Of a DNA stretch of 64,000 nt, positions 44,946 through 54,614 are shown in pieces (the stretch's first letter is position 1; each line of letters starts with the position of its first letter). The notes under the pieces are model-generated. The model ran no database searches, was not told where the DNA came from, and worked only from the letters and a program-made list of their open reading frames with translations. Source of the DNA: Flavobacteriaceae bacterium. Lineage in GTDB: Bacteria; Bacteroidota; Bacteroidia; Flavobacteriales; Flavobacteriaceae. The position numbers and the translations under genes were made by a program. Where the stretch lies: assembly GCA_028280265.1 (NCBI GenBank), contig JANQMD010000054.1:1-64000 (forward strand). Direction: 5' to 3'.

Positions 44946-46016
44946 TTATAAAACCTCGCCACACTTCGGCGAGGTTTTTTCGTATCTATTAATATCTACT
45001 TCTGTACTTAATGGATTTCCCTTTTCTAAGTAATTATACAATTGCTGGGCCAGTAGAGGAGCAATCATTACCCCACGAGTTCCTAAACCATTAAAAACAA
45101 TGAGATTATTATGTTTGGGGTGCCTTCCTACCAAAGGTCTACGATCTTTAACTGTTGGCCTAATTCCTGCATTGTGATCAACTATTTTATAGGGAATAGA
45201 TAATACTTTCTCTAATTTTTCAATGAGCTCAGATTTACCCTCTTCAGTAGCATGAGATGTTTTATCCGTCCAATTAAACGTTGCTCCTACCTTAAACAAA
45301 TCTTTACCAAGAGGTAAAACAAATAAGGTTGATTTTAATAGAAAGTTTATCTTTAAATTAGGAGCCTTAATTGTAATTGTCTCTCCTTTGGTTCCATTTA
45401 AAGGAAGATAATTAAAAAAAGGATTCTTCTTCATTCCAAAACCTTCGCAAAAAACAATTTTCTCTGTTTGAATGTCTTTGTATAATACACTATCCTTAGA
45501 AAACTCAATCTCATCGTAATCAAATGACTCTAATCGAATCATATTATGTTTTTTTAGATAATCTCTATACTCAGAAACCAATACATCTGTATCAACCCTA
45601 CCTGTTTGATACACCTCTCCGAAGCCAAAATTTGCATGTACTCCCTCTACTTTTTCATTAATAATAGTAGAGTTCATAAATTCAGATAATTTAGGTTTAT
45701 CAGAAGCTATGTACCAATTGTTTTGATCCTCGATACTTTTGAATACTTTTCTAGCAGAAAATTGATAATCGAAATCCTTTCCTAATTTTTTCTCGAGTGA
45801 CTTGTAAAAAGGGATCGCTATATTAAGCTGCTCTTTGGCATTCCATACGGGTGTATATCTTTTAAGAATTACTGGATTGTATACTCCTCCAGCTACCAAA
45901 GAAGATGCTTGTGAATTATCTTCAAAAACAACAAAGCTCTTTTTAGCAAGAATTAATTCTTCTACAAATGCCAATCCAGCTAGGCCTAGACCTACGATAA
46001 TGTAATCTACTTTCAC
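44946..46016 (-). CDS. FAD-dependent oxidoreductase (DAO family)
   Basis: The 356-residue protein starts with the Rossmann dinucleotide-binding motif IIVGLGLAGLAFVEE (residues 6-20). It ends with GLGTRGVMIAPLLAQQLYNYL, the C-terminal FAD contact of the D-amino acid oxidase/glycine oxidase (DAO) family. The start codon is GTG; no ATG is available in the right place. The last eight or so codons lie in a rho-independent terminator, so the tail TSPKCGEVL is encoded by the hairpin. It may act on amino acids; the substrate is unknown. It converges with the NarL-type regulator gene. Confidence 0.9.
   Translation of the reverse strand: MKVDYIIVGLGLAGLAFVEELILAKKSFVVFEDNSQASSLVAGGVYNPVILKRYTPVWNAKEQLNIAIPFYKSLEKKLGKDFDYQFSARKVFKSIEDQNNWYIASDKPKLSEFMNSTIINEKVEGVHANFGFGEVYQTGRVDTDVLVSEYRDYLKKHNMIRLESFDYDEIEFSKDSVLYKDIQTEKIVFCEGFGMKKNPFFNYLPLNGTKGETITIKAPNLKINFLLKSTLFVLPLGKDLFKVGATFNWTDKTSHATEEGKSELIEKLEKVLSIPYKIVDHNAGIRPTVKDRRPLVGRHPKHNNLIVFNGLGTRGVMIAPLLAQQLYNYLEKGNPLSTEVDINRYEKTSPKCGEVL
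44950..44980. terminator. Bidirectional terminator overlapping a coding end
   Basis: AAAACCTCGCC pairs with GGCGAGGTTTT around the loop ACACTTC, with T6 on the plus strand and T4 on the minus strand. It can stop transcription from the regulator at 44072 and from the FAD enzyme, whose last codons it encodes. Confidence 0.88.
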
Positions 46017-46037
46017 TTCTCAAAAATAAGTTTATTT

Positions 46038-46077
46038 CAACAAAAAAGCGTTTCGAAATCGAAACGCTTTTTTGTTG
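46038..46077. terminator. Terminator downstream of gldN
   Basis: A 19-bp perfect inverted repeat with a two-base centre (core AGCGTTTCGA / TCGAAACGCT) has A6 before and T6 after. It ends the gldKLMN transcript 17 bases past the gldN stop and precedes the FAD oxidoreductase gene. Confidence 0.95.
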
Positions 46078-46093
46078 GTACTTTTTTGCGGAA

Positions 46094-46951
46094 CTAATAA
46101 TTCCACATATCAATTTCCCGATCTCTAATATCTTCTTTAATACGATTGGCTTCAAGAAGTTGGAACAGCGAATTCCCTCGTATGTATTCTGATATTTTTC
46201 TGTTATTATAAATGTTTTCTTCTCTTACAATCACAGAACTAAACCTTCTTGCATTCAATAAGTGATCATAAGAAATTGGGTGAGATACGTTTTTAGGATT
46301 AAAAACTTTGGATTTATGCAATACTTCTCTAGCTGAAGGGTAGAAAATCCAGAAAATCTCGTACAATTCATCATCTTCTAAATCTTCCAATCCAAGCGTT
46401 AATACATCTTTCCCCATTGGAGCCAATGCCAAAAGTCTGTATTTTAGCTCACCTTGTCGCTTATCGAAATACCACATTCCTTTGGTCATGTAGCCTTCTA
46501 TATCTTGTGTTTGAATTCTAAAAGTATCTCTATTATCGCCCTGAACACGCACATTGAAGAGCTTGTCTTCTATCTCTTGATCGGTTATCTTAGAAGTAAA
46601 ATATGAGTCAGAATACACATCCTTAATTTCACCGTTTCTAATTGCTTTCAATAGAGTATCAAAAAGAGATCGTCTGTTGTCAGAAATATTTGTAGTATCG
46701 ATCGGATAGTAATACGGTAAGTTAATTTTTTGGTTTAAATCAACAAATTCCCAAACTACTTTAGACCATAGAATATCTCTATCATCAATATACCCATAAG
46801 CCAAAGGGCCGTCATTATCTGCTGCTTTCTTTTGAGCAGTTTCCTTCCCTATTTGATCTACAGTAGTCGCATTTAATAAATTGGCTTGCGAAAATGCATA
46901 ACCCGACATGAATAGGGTTGCTACAACTAAATAAAAATGCTTCTTCATCAT
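46094..46951 (-). CDS. gldN: Type IX secretion / gliding motility protein GldN
   Basis: GldN (PorN in Porphyromonas) is a periplasmic protein that forms, with the lipoprotein GldK, the outer-membrane-associated ring of the T9SS. The 285-residue protein has a signal peptide (to about ATLFMSGYAFSQ, residue 22) and the conserved IDDRDILWSKVVWEFVDLNQ and WIFYPSAREVLHKSKVFNP stretches. It is the last gene of the gldKLMN operon, 21 bases after gldM, and is followed by a strong terminator. An ATG three bases after the annotated ATG is equally usable. Confidence 0.95.
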   Translation of the reverse strand: MMKKHFYLVVATLFMSGYAFSQANLLNATTVDQIGKETAQKKAADNDGPLAYGYIDDRDILWSKVVWEFVDLNQKINLPYYYPIDTTNISDNRRSLFDTLLKAIRNGEIKDVYSDSYFTSKITDQEIEDKLFNVRVQGDNRDTFRIQTQDIEGYMTKGMWYFDKRQGELKYRLLALAPMGKDVLTLGLEDLEDDELYEIFWIFYPSAREVLHKSKVFNPKNVSHPISYDHLLNARRFSSVIVREENIYNNRKISEYIRGNSLFQLLEANRIKEDIRDREIDMWNY

Positions 46952-46972
46952 ACTACTTGCCTTTAAATTTTT

Positions 46973-48535
46973 CTAATTACTAATACGGATTCCTACTCCT
47001 AATACTTTTTTAAGCTTGGTTCCTTTCGTTGTTTCTATCGCTTGGATATCAAAAATATTGATAATATCACCTCTTCTTGCTCTAGCGATTGCCTTTTTAG
47101 CACGAGCATTGAATTTTGTTCCCGTAACTCTCACAGCTGGTTGCCCAGGTACTTTTACATTGAAGGATTGTACCTGTAAGTTCAGGTCAAAAACAAAGTC
47201 AGGTAATGCAGCTCCAACAGTTACATTGTTTACACTTGTTTTTGGCATAGAAACTACTCCAAAATCGTTACGAACGGTTCCTGCTGCTGCGGGAATATCT
47301 TTGATTCTAAATTTCTTTGGAGTATTGATTGTTTTACCACTACTCAACCTGGCAGAAACATTGATTGTTACTTCGTTACCAGATCCTGGGTTTAAAATGT
47401 ATTTACCTGATCCAGCTGGTTTTAATGTGCTATTACCCGTAAGAGTGGGCCTCACGTTATTGTCTCCAACACCTGGCACAGAAATCGAGATTGGATTGTC
47501 CAAACCTCTGTATACTACATTCATTTTATCTGCAGATACAATTGCATCATTAGGCTCTGCTATTACAGAATAAGAACTTTCAAAAGGGATCTCTACTGGT
47601 TCGCCATCTTGAGTAAATGTAATACTTCCTTTTATATCATTGCTACCTACATTCCCTGCTGGTATATCAACTAAAACTTGACCATCTTTTACTTTATTGG
47701 TTACATCTCTTCCATTAAGAACAACCTTACTTGGCACTAAAGTGTTATCATATCTACCGAGTACTATTTCTCCTTGTACTCTCTCTCCTGCAAAATAAGC
47801 GCTCTTTTTTAAACTTACGATTCCTTCATATTTAGAAAGGGAGGCTTCAATCTCCAATTGTCCTCCAAGCAAGCTAGAATACATTTCTGTTTCGGTGGTT
47901 CGAATATCACCTTGAATCTGTGTGATATTTGCCAAAGTGGTAATCATTGGCATTCCTTCGTAACGACTACGTAACCACGGGATATCAGGTGATCCTTCTT
48001 CTCCTGCTGGTTCGTCAGATGTATCAAAACGCTTGTTAATGTGTGCTTTCAAGCTAGACAACTTAGGTTCATTGTCTACGATAGCATTAATCTGATCTCT
48101 ATAATTATTTATTCTATCAAGAAATTCATTTCCTTTCGGTGTATTAGCATCACCAACAAAAAACATAGCGTCTACTCTGTCTGAACCACTCATAGATTCA
48201 TAGTTGTCACGATCTTCTTGATCAGTAGCCACTAAAATGGAATCTTTCAAATCTTTTATATAATCAAAAAAATCGTCCGAAAGATTTCTAATTTCTTTTG
48301 CCTTATCATTTAAGTCTTTAAACTTTTCTGGCTGGTCATTTGCTTTTGTTTGCAAACCTTTTAAGATCTCTACAATATTTGCTTGAGTAACCGAATTAGC
48401 ATCTTCAATTTTTTCTTTCATAAAACCAAAAGAAGACAATACTTTTTTATCCATTTGCATTGCTAACATTGCAATGAAAACGAGATACATTAAGTTAATC
48501 ATCTTTTGCCTTGGGGATAGTTTTCCTCCTGCCAT
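46973..48535 (-). CDS. gldM: Type IX secretion / gliding motility protein GldM
   Basis: GldM (PorM) is a bitopic inner-membrane protein whose periplasmic part spans to the ring. With GldL it converts proton flow into rotation that drives secretion and gliding. The 520-residue protein has the N-terminal MAGGKLSPRQKMINLMYLVF segment with its single membrane helix (about 10-30) and four beta-rich periplasmic domains (D1-D4) after a helical bundle (35-210). The length is close to that of known GldM proteins. It follows gldL after 37 bases and precedes gldN. Confidence 0.97.
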   Translation of the reverse strand: MAGGKLSPRQKMINLMYLVFIAMLAMQMDKKVLSSFGFMKEKIEDANSVTQANIVEILKGLQTKANDQPEKFKDLNDKAKEIRNLSDDFFDYIKDLKDSILVATDQEDRDNYESMSGSDRVDAMFFVGDANTPKGNEFLDRINNYRDQINAIVDNEPKLSSLKAHINKRFDTSDEPAGEEGSPDIPWLRSRYEGMPMITTLANITQIQGDIRTTETEMYSSLLGGQLEIEASLSKYEGIVSLKKSAYFAGERVQGEIVLGRYDNTLVPSKVVLNGRDVTNKVKDGQVLVDIPAGNVGSNDIKGSITFTQDGEPVEIPFESSYSVIAEPNDAIVSADKMNVVYRGLDNPISISVPGVGDNNVRPTLTGNSTLKPAGSGKYILNPGSGNEVTINVSARLSSGKTINTPKKFRIKDIPAAAGTVRNDFGVVSMPKTSVNNVTVGAALPDFVFDLNLQVQSFNVKVPGQPAVRVTGTKFNARAKKAIARARRGDIINIFDIQAIETTKGTKLKKVLGVGIRISN

Positions 48536-48572
48536 AAAATTAGTTTTTTACGTTTAACAATAGTTCCACTAA

Positions 48573-49205
48573 TTATTTGCTAGACATTGCAGAAAGCATT
48601 CCTCCGTAAACTCCGTTCAAAGATGATAAATTGCTTGCTAATGATTCCATTTGCTCTTTCAATCTTTCTGAGTTTTCGATCATAGAATTATTGATTTCAG
48701 CTTGCTTGTTGGCATTTTCCACTTGCACCTGATATAAGCCATTCAAAGACTCCATTTGAGTGGCAGCTAATTCTATTTTATTATTATAATTTTGAGTTGC
48801 GGAAATTGATTCTGAAGCTACATTTAAACCTTCAGCAGCAGTTTGAAAGTTTTTAATACTTTCTCCAAGACTGTTCATCAATTTCGTATCAACTTGTGCT
48901 TCTTTTAATAAATTATCTAATTTCTGAGACAACATTCCTTGTGCTCCTCCTTGAGTTGCTTCCATCACCTCATCACCCAATTCTGGGTATACTTTTGTCC
49001 AGTCTAAATCATCCTCTACTGGTTCAAATGCCGAAATTGCGAAAACAACAGCTTCAACAGCCATACCTATTGTTAACATCATACCACCTGTAATTGGTCC
49101 TACATTAAAATGCATGATCTTAAATAATGCTCCTAAAATTACAATAGCGGCTCCGATTCCGTACGCCATATTAAATAACTTCTTCGTTGATTTTGATTGT
49201 GCCAT
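48573..49205 (-). CDS. gldL: Type IX secretion / gliding motility motor protein GldL
   Basis: GldL (PorL) is the inner-membrane motor component. Two membrane helices are visible (about 12-30 and 36-57: MAYGIGAAIVILGALFKIM and GPITGGMMLTIGMAVEAVV), with a charged Glu in the second (GMAVEAV) that corresponds to the residue implicated in proton flow. The cytoplasmic tail (about 60-210) is helical and probably forms a coiled coil. The 210-residue length is typical. It lies 48 bases after gldK in the operon. Confidence 0.96.
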   Translation of the reverse strand: MAQSKSTKKLFNMAYGIGAAIVILGALFKIMHFNVGPITGGMMLTIGMAVEAVVFAISAFEPVEDDLDWTKVYPELGDEVMEATQGGAQGMLSQKLDNLLKEAQVDTKLMNSLGESIKNFQTAAEGLNVASESISATQNYNNKIELAATQMESLNGLYQVQVENANKQAEINNSMIENSERLKEQMESLASNLSSLNGVYGGMLSAMSSK

Positions 49206-49253
49206 AATTTGCTAATTTGGGGATGTTAAGTGTTAATAATTATTCTTTTTGTA

Positions 49254-50630
49254 TTACTTTTTGACTTTACCTAGAGAATTTTGCACAGTTCTGAAACCAA
49301 TGTAGCTTCTTGCTGTATCTGCATATTCAAAATCGCGAGTACTTACTTCTAGAAAGTAAGCAACATCTTTCCATGAACCTCCTCTGATAATTTTTCTTTT
49401 GTTATTTCGATCTTCAACATTTGGATTCATTGTAGAACCCTGATAATAAGACGCTAAGTTGTATGAAGTATTAGTCCATTCTGCTACGTTTCCTGCCATG
49501 TTATAGAGGCCGTAGTCGTTAGGGTTATACGACTTAGCTTCTACTGTATAAAGCGCTCCATCAACTGCATAACTACCTCTTACTGGTTTAAAGTTTGCTA
49601 AGAAACAACCTCTGTCACTTGTTGTAGAAGGACCTCCCCATGGGTATTTTCCATAGTCTAAACCTCCTCTAGCAGCATATTCCCATTCTGCTTCAGTAGG
49701 TAATCTAAAATTAGGAACAGTGATAAAATTCTTCTTACCTCTATTTCGATCATTCTTGTGTTTGGTTCTCCAGTTACAAAATGCTTCAGCCTGATACCAA
49801 TTAACACCTACAACAGGGTAATCTCCATAAGCTGGGTGATGGAAATAGTCTTGGTGCATTGGATCGTTATACGAGTAATTAAAATCTTTTACCCAAACAG
49901 TGGTATCTGGATAAACATTAATTGTTTCATTCTTTAAAAAGTCTTTTCTACCTCCTCTTCCTCTGGCTGCTGCATCTGCATCGAACCAGTTGTATCGGTA
50001 GTTCAAATATTTTGGATTGAACGTTCTAATACCGTTTACTGCTTCATCCCTTGTTATGAAAAGCGAATCCATCACTTCTACATAATACTCATCGGGATAT
50101 TCATTTTTATTCCATATAATATCTTTTTCCCAACTCAATGGTTTCAGAGAGTCTAGACCCGTTCCTATATCATAATAGTTTTCAAACATGTATTTCTGAT
50201 ATGCACTGGCATTGGCAGTATCTATTACTGCAAAAGCATAGTCATATATACCTCCCGATAGAGCTTCTCCGGTCTCATTTATAAGTGAACCTCCTGAGGC
50301 AAAATCTGCCATATAAGCCAGTCTTGTTCTCACAATAGAATCACGTACATAGTAAACAAACTGCTTGTATTCTGAGTTTGTTATTTCTGTTTCATCCATG
50401 TAAAAACGTCTTACAGTAACCGTTCTGGCTGGTGTACTCATAGTACCTACGATATCTTCATCTTGTTTACCCATGGTAAATGAACCACCTGGTATTGAAA
50501 CCATTCCAAAAGGTTTTTCTGCAAACCATTTAGATTTAGTTCTTACACCAGTTAGCTCACCTCGATCATTCGAACCACAACTACTGTAAAAAACTACTAT
50601 TAACAACGCAAGAAATGCTGTTCTCTTCAT
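49254..50630 (-). CDS. gldK: Type IX secretion / gliding motility lipoprotein GldK
   Basis: GldK (PorK) is an outer-membrane lipoprotein that forms the ring with GldN. The protein is 458 residues from the ATG at 50630. This is chosen because it begins the lipoprotein signal (FYSSCGS) and because an upstream ATG at 50693 lies in the promoter. The body resembles formylglycine-generating enzyme (sulfatase-modifying factor) folds: PGGSFTMG near the start, RLPTEAEWEYAARGG, and NVAEWTNTSY, ending GFRTVQ. The FGE catalytic cysteines are not part of its role in the ring. It heads the operon. Confidence 0.96.
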   Translation of the reverse strand: MKRTAFLALLIVVFYSSCGSNDRGELTGVRTKSKWFAEKPFGMVSIPGGSFTMGKQDEDIVGTMSTPARTVTVRRFYMDETEITNSEYKQFVYYVRDSIVRTRLAYMADFASGGSLINETGEALSGGIYDYAFAVIDTANASAYQKYMFENYYDIGTGLDSLKPLSWEKDIIWNKNEYPDEYYVEVMDSLFITRDEAVNGIRTFNPKYLNYRYNWFDADAAARGRGGRKDFLKNETINVYPDTTVWVKDFNYSYNDPMHQDYFHHPAYGDYPVVGVNWYQAEAFCNWRTKHKNDRNRGKKNFITVPNFRLPTEAEWEYAARGGLDYGKYPWGGPSTTSDRGCFLANFKPVRGSYAVDGALYTVEAKSYNPNDYGLYNMAGNVAEWTNTSYNLASYYQGSTMNPNVEDRNNKRKIIRGGSWKDVAYFLEVSTRDFEYADTARSYIGFRTVQNSLGKVKK

Positions 50631-50662
50631 ATCTTTCTTAAATCTCTTTCTTAAAAAGTTCG

Positions 50663-50693
50663 TAAACCTAGAGTTTTTTTTGTAATAATACAA
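50663..50693 (-). promoter_or_regulatory. Bacteroidota-type promoter for the gldKLMN operon
   Basis: On the minus strand TTG (complement of 50691-50693) is followed after 20 bases by TAGGTTTA (complement of 50663-50670), one mismatch from TAnnTTTG. The implied start is about 26 bases before the gldK ATG at 50630. Confidence 0.55.
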
Positions 50694-50732
50694 TGCTCTA
50701 TCTGTTTTTTAACGTAAACTTTTTAAGTCCCA

Positions 50733-51893
50733 TTATACCATTTTTCTTTGTGCTTTAAACCATCTATCAGGAATCACTTGTTCTGTTGTTTCCAGATAAT
50801 CCTGATAAGTACATGGTATTAACGCATGTCTTTTATATTTATTATCTCCTATTAAATTAATTTCCATCCACCATCTTCCTGTTTTATGGCTTTTGTAAAA
50901 ATTAATAGGGTCGTCATTTTCTAGCAACACTGTAAACTTTTGGTAACTCTCTTTTGTGCTAAAAGGATAATCCTTTGCTCTAAAATTTACACCTTCAATA
51001 AAATACCAAATCATCTGAGCAATTAAATGTGCTGTCCGATCATTCTGATCGTATTTAGAGTTGTATTCATAGATACCAAAGGAGGATACTTTATCACTGA
51101 TCCCGGCATATCTAGCAATTGCACAAATCTCTTCTCCATAAAATCCATTCGGGGAAACATTATTATTAGCCGGAGCATCACTTTGCCTCACAGATCCAAT
51201 GTCTATACTTACAATATCTGCATCTCTAAATACTGGTTCAACTATCTCTATATTTTTTGCTTCACCCAAGCGAAAGGCATCAAAATTCAGGCTATGAATT
51301 AAATTAATTTCTTCTTGAGAGTTGAAATAGGTTTGATAACCTATATTACTGTAATTAAAGAGGTTGTTAGGCTCTTGCATAATAATTTTACTCAAGTAAC
51401 TTTTAGAAGACAGTTCGTCTTCCAGACTCCCTAGATCGAACATACTGTCTACTGCAACTAAATTCACAGTTTGCTCTAATTTGTCGTAAGCCCTGTAATT
51501 AGAAAATGTTACATCTTGCCCTCCTCCTATAATGACTGGAATGACATTTTTCTTGAGAAGTTCAGAGATTATTTCTGTGACAGCAAAATGTGTATCAGAT
51601 ATTGCGTTGCCTTTTTTAATATTTCCTAAATCGGCAATAGAAAGATTCCAATTCCCTGGAAAAAGTTGATACAAATGTTTTCTTATCCTGTGTAAGTCCG
51701 TACCACTACCATAATTATCTTCTGCATTTCTATCTTCTTCTACACCTATGATCCCAATTTTCACGTCAGAAAGATCAGGAAATCCTTCTATTTGTGAATG
51801 GATTTTTATCTTTCTGCCAAGTGAATTTGGAGATAGTAGCACAGAATGTGCAACCACAGTATCTTTTACAGGGGATAAAAAGTCAGAGTTCAT
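50733..51893 (-). CDS. Arginase/formiminoglutamase-fold protein with altered metal site
   Basis: The 386-residue protein has the ureohydrolase fold and would normally be annotated formimidoylglutamase. The three motifs that hold two Mn ions are recognisable but changed: GGGQD (123-127) has Gln where a His ligand is expected; DSMFD (149-153) has Ser-Met where Ala-His is usual in DAHxD; and SIDIGSVRQSDAPA (229-242) has Gly at the second Asp. Three of about six ligands are lost, so ureohydrolase activity is doubtful. It lies 40 bases after topA's stop on the same strand and just before gldK. Confidence 0.88.
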   Translation of the reverse strand: MNSDFLSPVKDTVVAHSVLLSPNSLGRKIKIHSQIEGFPDLSDVKIGIIGVEEDRNAEDNYGSGTDLHRIRKHLYQLFPGNWNLSIADLGNIKKGNAISDTHFAVTEIISELLKKNVIPVIIGGGQDVTFSNYRAYDKLEQTVNLVAVDSMFDLGSLEDELSSKSYLSKIIMQEPNNLFNYSNIGYQTYFNSQEEINLIHSLNFDAFRLGEAKNIEIVEPVFRDADIVSIDIGSVRQSDAPANNNVSPNGFYGEEICAIARYAGISDKVSSFGIYEYNSKYDQNDRTAHLIAQMIWYFIEGVNFRAKDYPFSTKESYQKFTVLLENDDPINFYKSHKTGRWWMEINLIGDNKYKRHALIPCTYQDYLETTEQVIPDRWFKAQRKMV

Positions 51894-51933
51894 TTAAGTG
51901 TTTAAATAAAGCTGTTTGCAAGATACGGATTTC

Positions 51934-54405
51934 TTATTTCTTTTTAGTAGTTTTCTTCTTGGGAGTTTTAGCCTCAATCAACTCAACTGCTTTCTCTTTT
52001 GTTATCTCTTCTATATTGGTTGTTTTTGGTAATTCAACTTTAATTTTTCCCTTAATAACATTGAATCTTCCCCAGCGAGCCTTCTCAACTCTAATTCCAA
52101 CATCTTCCCAATTGTGAATCAATTTCTCTCTTTCTTTTTTCAATTTATCTTCTATCAATTCTTCCAAATCTGCCTGAGATAAATTATCGAAATCGTATTT
52201 CTTATTCACATTAATAAAAATAGAGTTCCATTTAATAAAAGGTCCAAATCTTCCAACTCCTTTTTGAATAGGTAATTCTTGATAATGACCTATAGGAGCA
52301 TCTGCTCTCTTTTTTGCTTCTATCAATTCAGTCGCTCTATCCATATCTACAGACATGGGGTTTTCTCCTTTTTCTAAGGATATAAACTTCTTTCCAAAAC
52401 GTATGTATGGACCATAACGACCATTCGCAACAATTACTTCTTCCCCTTCATACTCACCTAATGTCTTTGGAAGCTTGAATAAATCCAATGCTTCTTCATA
52501 GGTAATATTGTTCATTGTTTGCTCTCCTTGAAGGCTTGCAAACCTCGGCTTTTCTTCATCAGTGGCCTCACCTATTTGCACCATGGCTCCATACCTTCCT
52601 AAGCGTACATAAACGTTTTTTCCTGTATCAGGATCAACACCCAATAGTCTTTCTCCTTTGGCTCTTTCTGCATTTTCAGCAACATCTTCTACAGTAACAT
52701 GAAAATCTTTGTAAAACTCTTTGATCATAGAAGTCCAATCTTCTTTACCATCTGCTATTTCATCAAATTCATTTTCAACTTTTGCTGTAAAACCAAAGTC
52801 TAAAATGTTTGAGAAGTTTGCTACTAAAAAGTCATTAACAATATTCCCAATATCAGTTGGCACTAACTTCCCTTTGTCAGAACCAACTTTTTCAGTCAAT
52901 ATTTCCGATGTAACATCTCCGTTTTTTAATAGCAATTTACTGTACTTTCGTTCATTTCCTTCAACTGTTCCTTTTGCTACATAATCTCTTCTTTGAATAG
53001 TGGAAATTGTTGGAGCATAAGTTGATGGCCTTCCAATACCTAGTTCCTCCAGTCTTTTCACCAAAGATGCTTCAGTGTAACGATATGGGGGTTTTGAATA
53101 TCTTTCCGTTGCAGAAATAAAATTATTGTCAACTTCTTCCCCTATTTCTAGCTTCGGAAGCATTCCAGCTTGCTCATCATCATCGTTATCTGTTCCCTCT
53201 AGATAAACTTTCAAAAACCCCTCGAAAGTAATCACCTCCCCATTGGCAGAGAATAATTTTTCATTTTTGTCATTCCTTATTTTAACAGCTGTTCTTTCTA
53301 GCTGAGCCTCACTCATTTGAGAGGCCAGAGTTCTTCTCCAAATCAGGGCATACAATCTATCTTGATCGTAATCAACCGAAACTTCATGCTTGCTCATATT
53401 GGTAGGACGAATGGCTTCGTGTGCTTCTTGAGCTCCTTTGGATTTGGTTGAAAAATTTCTTGGTTTACTGTAAGATTCACCATAAGAAGAAATGATCTCT
53501 GACTGAGCTGCATTTTTTGCGTCTTCAGATAGATTTACACTATCCGTTCTCATATAAGTGATTAAACCTGCTTCGTAGAGTCTCTGTGCCATTAACATTG
53601 TTTTTGCAACTGGAAATCCTAACTTTCTTGAAGCTTCTTGCTGTAATGTCGATGTTGTAAATGGAGGGGCTGGAGACTTCTTTGCTGGTTTTTTTTGTAA
53701 ATCGGCAACCTTATGATTTGCTCCAACACAAGACTGTAAAAAGGATTCTGCTGCTGCTTTGGTTTCAAAGTTCTTAGCCAATTTCGCTTTGAACTTTTTC
53801 CCATTGAGGTTCGTGAACTCCGCATCGACTCTATAGGAAGCTACAGGGTTAAAATTCTCTATTTCTCTCTCTTTCTCTACAATCAATCGGACTGCAACAG
53901 ACTGAACACGCCCTGCCGAAAGTCCTCCTTTTACTTTTCTCCACAATACTGGAGATAACTCATAACCAACCAATCGATCTAAAACTCTCCTTGCTTGTTG
54001 AGCATTCACTAAATTGTAATTGATTACTCTTGGATTAGCAACAGCGTGCTTAATCGCTTTTTCAGTGATTTCATGAAAAACGATTCTTTTTGTATTTTCT
54101 TCTTTTAATTTAAGCTGCTCAGCCAAATGCCAAGCAATGGCTTCTCCCTCACGATCCTCATCACTTGCAAGCCAAATCATTTCGGCCTTTTTTGCCAAAT
54201 CTTTTAGCTTTTTTACAACTGCCTTTTTATCGGCAGACACTATGTATTTTGGTTTGAAATCACTATCAACACTAACCCCTAACTCTTTTGATGGTAGGTC
54301 GGCGATGTGTCCAAAACTAGATTCAACTTGAAAGTCTTTTCCTAGAAATTTTTCAATAGTTTTTGCTTTCGCTGGGGACTCAACAATCACTAAATTTTTT
54401 GCCAT
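51934..54405 (-). CDS. topA: DNA topoisomerase I
   Basis: This type IA topoisomerase relaxes negatively supercoiled DNA. The 823-residue protein has the TOPRIM domain (residues about 2-115) with the DxDxxE triad SDEDREGEA (D82, D84, E86), and the central domain with the catalytic tyrosine Y284 in LITYMRTDS. C-terminal repeats of the form GRYGPYIRFGKKF follow in place of the zinc ribbons of E. coli. The end is a Lys/Thr-rich tail (TPKKKTTKKK) that probably binds DNA. It begins about 200 bases from the divergent cupin-miaB unit. The -7-like TACTTTTG at 54460-54467 may start it. Confidence 0.97.
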   Translation of the reverse strand: MAKNLVIVESPAKAKTIEKFLGKDFQVESSFGHIADLPSKELGVSVDSDFKPKYIVSADKKAVVKKLKDLAKKAEMIWLASDEDREGEAIAWHLAEQLKLKEENTKRIVFHEITEKAIKHAVANPRVINYNLVNAQQARRVLDRLVGYELSPVLWRKVKGGLSAGRVQSVAVRLIVEKEREIENFNPVASYRVDAEFTNLNGKKFKAKLAKNFETKAAAESFLQSCVGANHKVADLQKKPAKKSPAPPFTTSTLQQEASRKLGFPVAKTMLMAQRLYEAGLITYMRTDSVNLSEDAKNAAQSEIISSYGESYSKPRNFSTKSKGAQEAHEAIRPTNMSKHEVSVDYDQDRLYALIWRRTLASQMSEAQLERTAVKIRNDKNEKLFSANGEVITFEGFLKVYLEGTDNDDDEQAGMLPKLEIGEEVDNNFISATERYSKPPYRYTEASLVKRLEELGIGRPSTYAPTISTIQRRDYVAKGTVEGNERKYSKLLLKNGDVTSEILTEKVGSDKGKLVPTDIGNIVNDFLVANFSNILDFGFTAKVENEFDEIADGKEDWTSMIKEFYKDFHVTVEDVAENAERAKGERLLGVDPDTGKNVYVRLGRYGAMVQIGEATDEEKPRFASLQGEQTMNNITYEEALDLFKLPKTLGEYEGEEVIVANGRYGPYIRFGKKFISLEKGENPMSVDMDRATELIEAKKRADAPIGHYQELPIQKGVGRFGPFIKWNSIFINVNKKYDFDNLSQADLEELIEDKLKKEREKLIHNWEDVGIRVEKARWGRFNVIKGKIKVELPKTTNIEEITKEKAVELIEAKTPKKKTTKKK

Positions 54406-54574
54406 ACTTTGTATTTTTTCTCAATAAAACCATTGCTTTTTACAAATGATTTTGGAATGCAAAAGTAGAGAGTTTTTTTTTATTGCTCATTTTTTACAAG
54501 AATTCTCTTCATTTTTACAATACCAAAAGAATTGATTTTTCTGCCAATATGTCATGATTTTTCTATTTTGGTTG

Positions 54575-54582
54575 TATCTTTG
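54575..54582 (+). promoter_or_regulatory. -7 element of a probable promoter for the cupin-miaB unit
   Basis: TATCTTTG matches the TAnnTTTG consensus exactly and lies about 33 bases before the cupin ATG. No good TTG -33 box is found at the usual distance. The rest of 54406-54614 holds no gene. Confidence 0.45.
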
Positions 54583-54614
54583 CTTCTCGTATAAATTCAT
54601 TATGCACTCTGTTT

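Noticed and set aside
47016..47573. 185-residue open frame antisense to gldM
   Set aside because: It is a shadow of the gldM codons: no homology-like motifs, no promoter, and gldM is certain.
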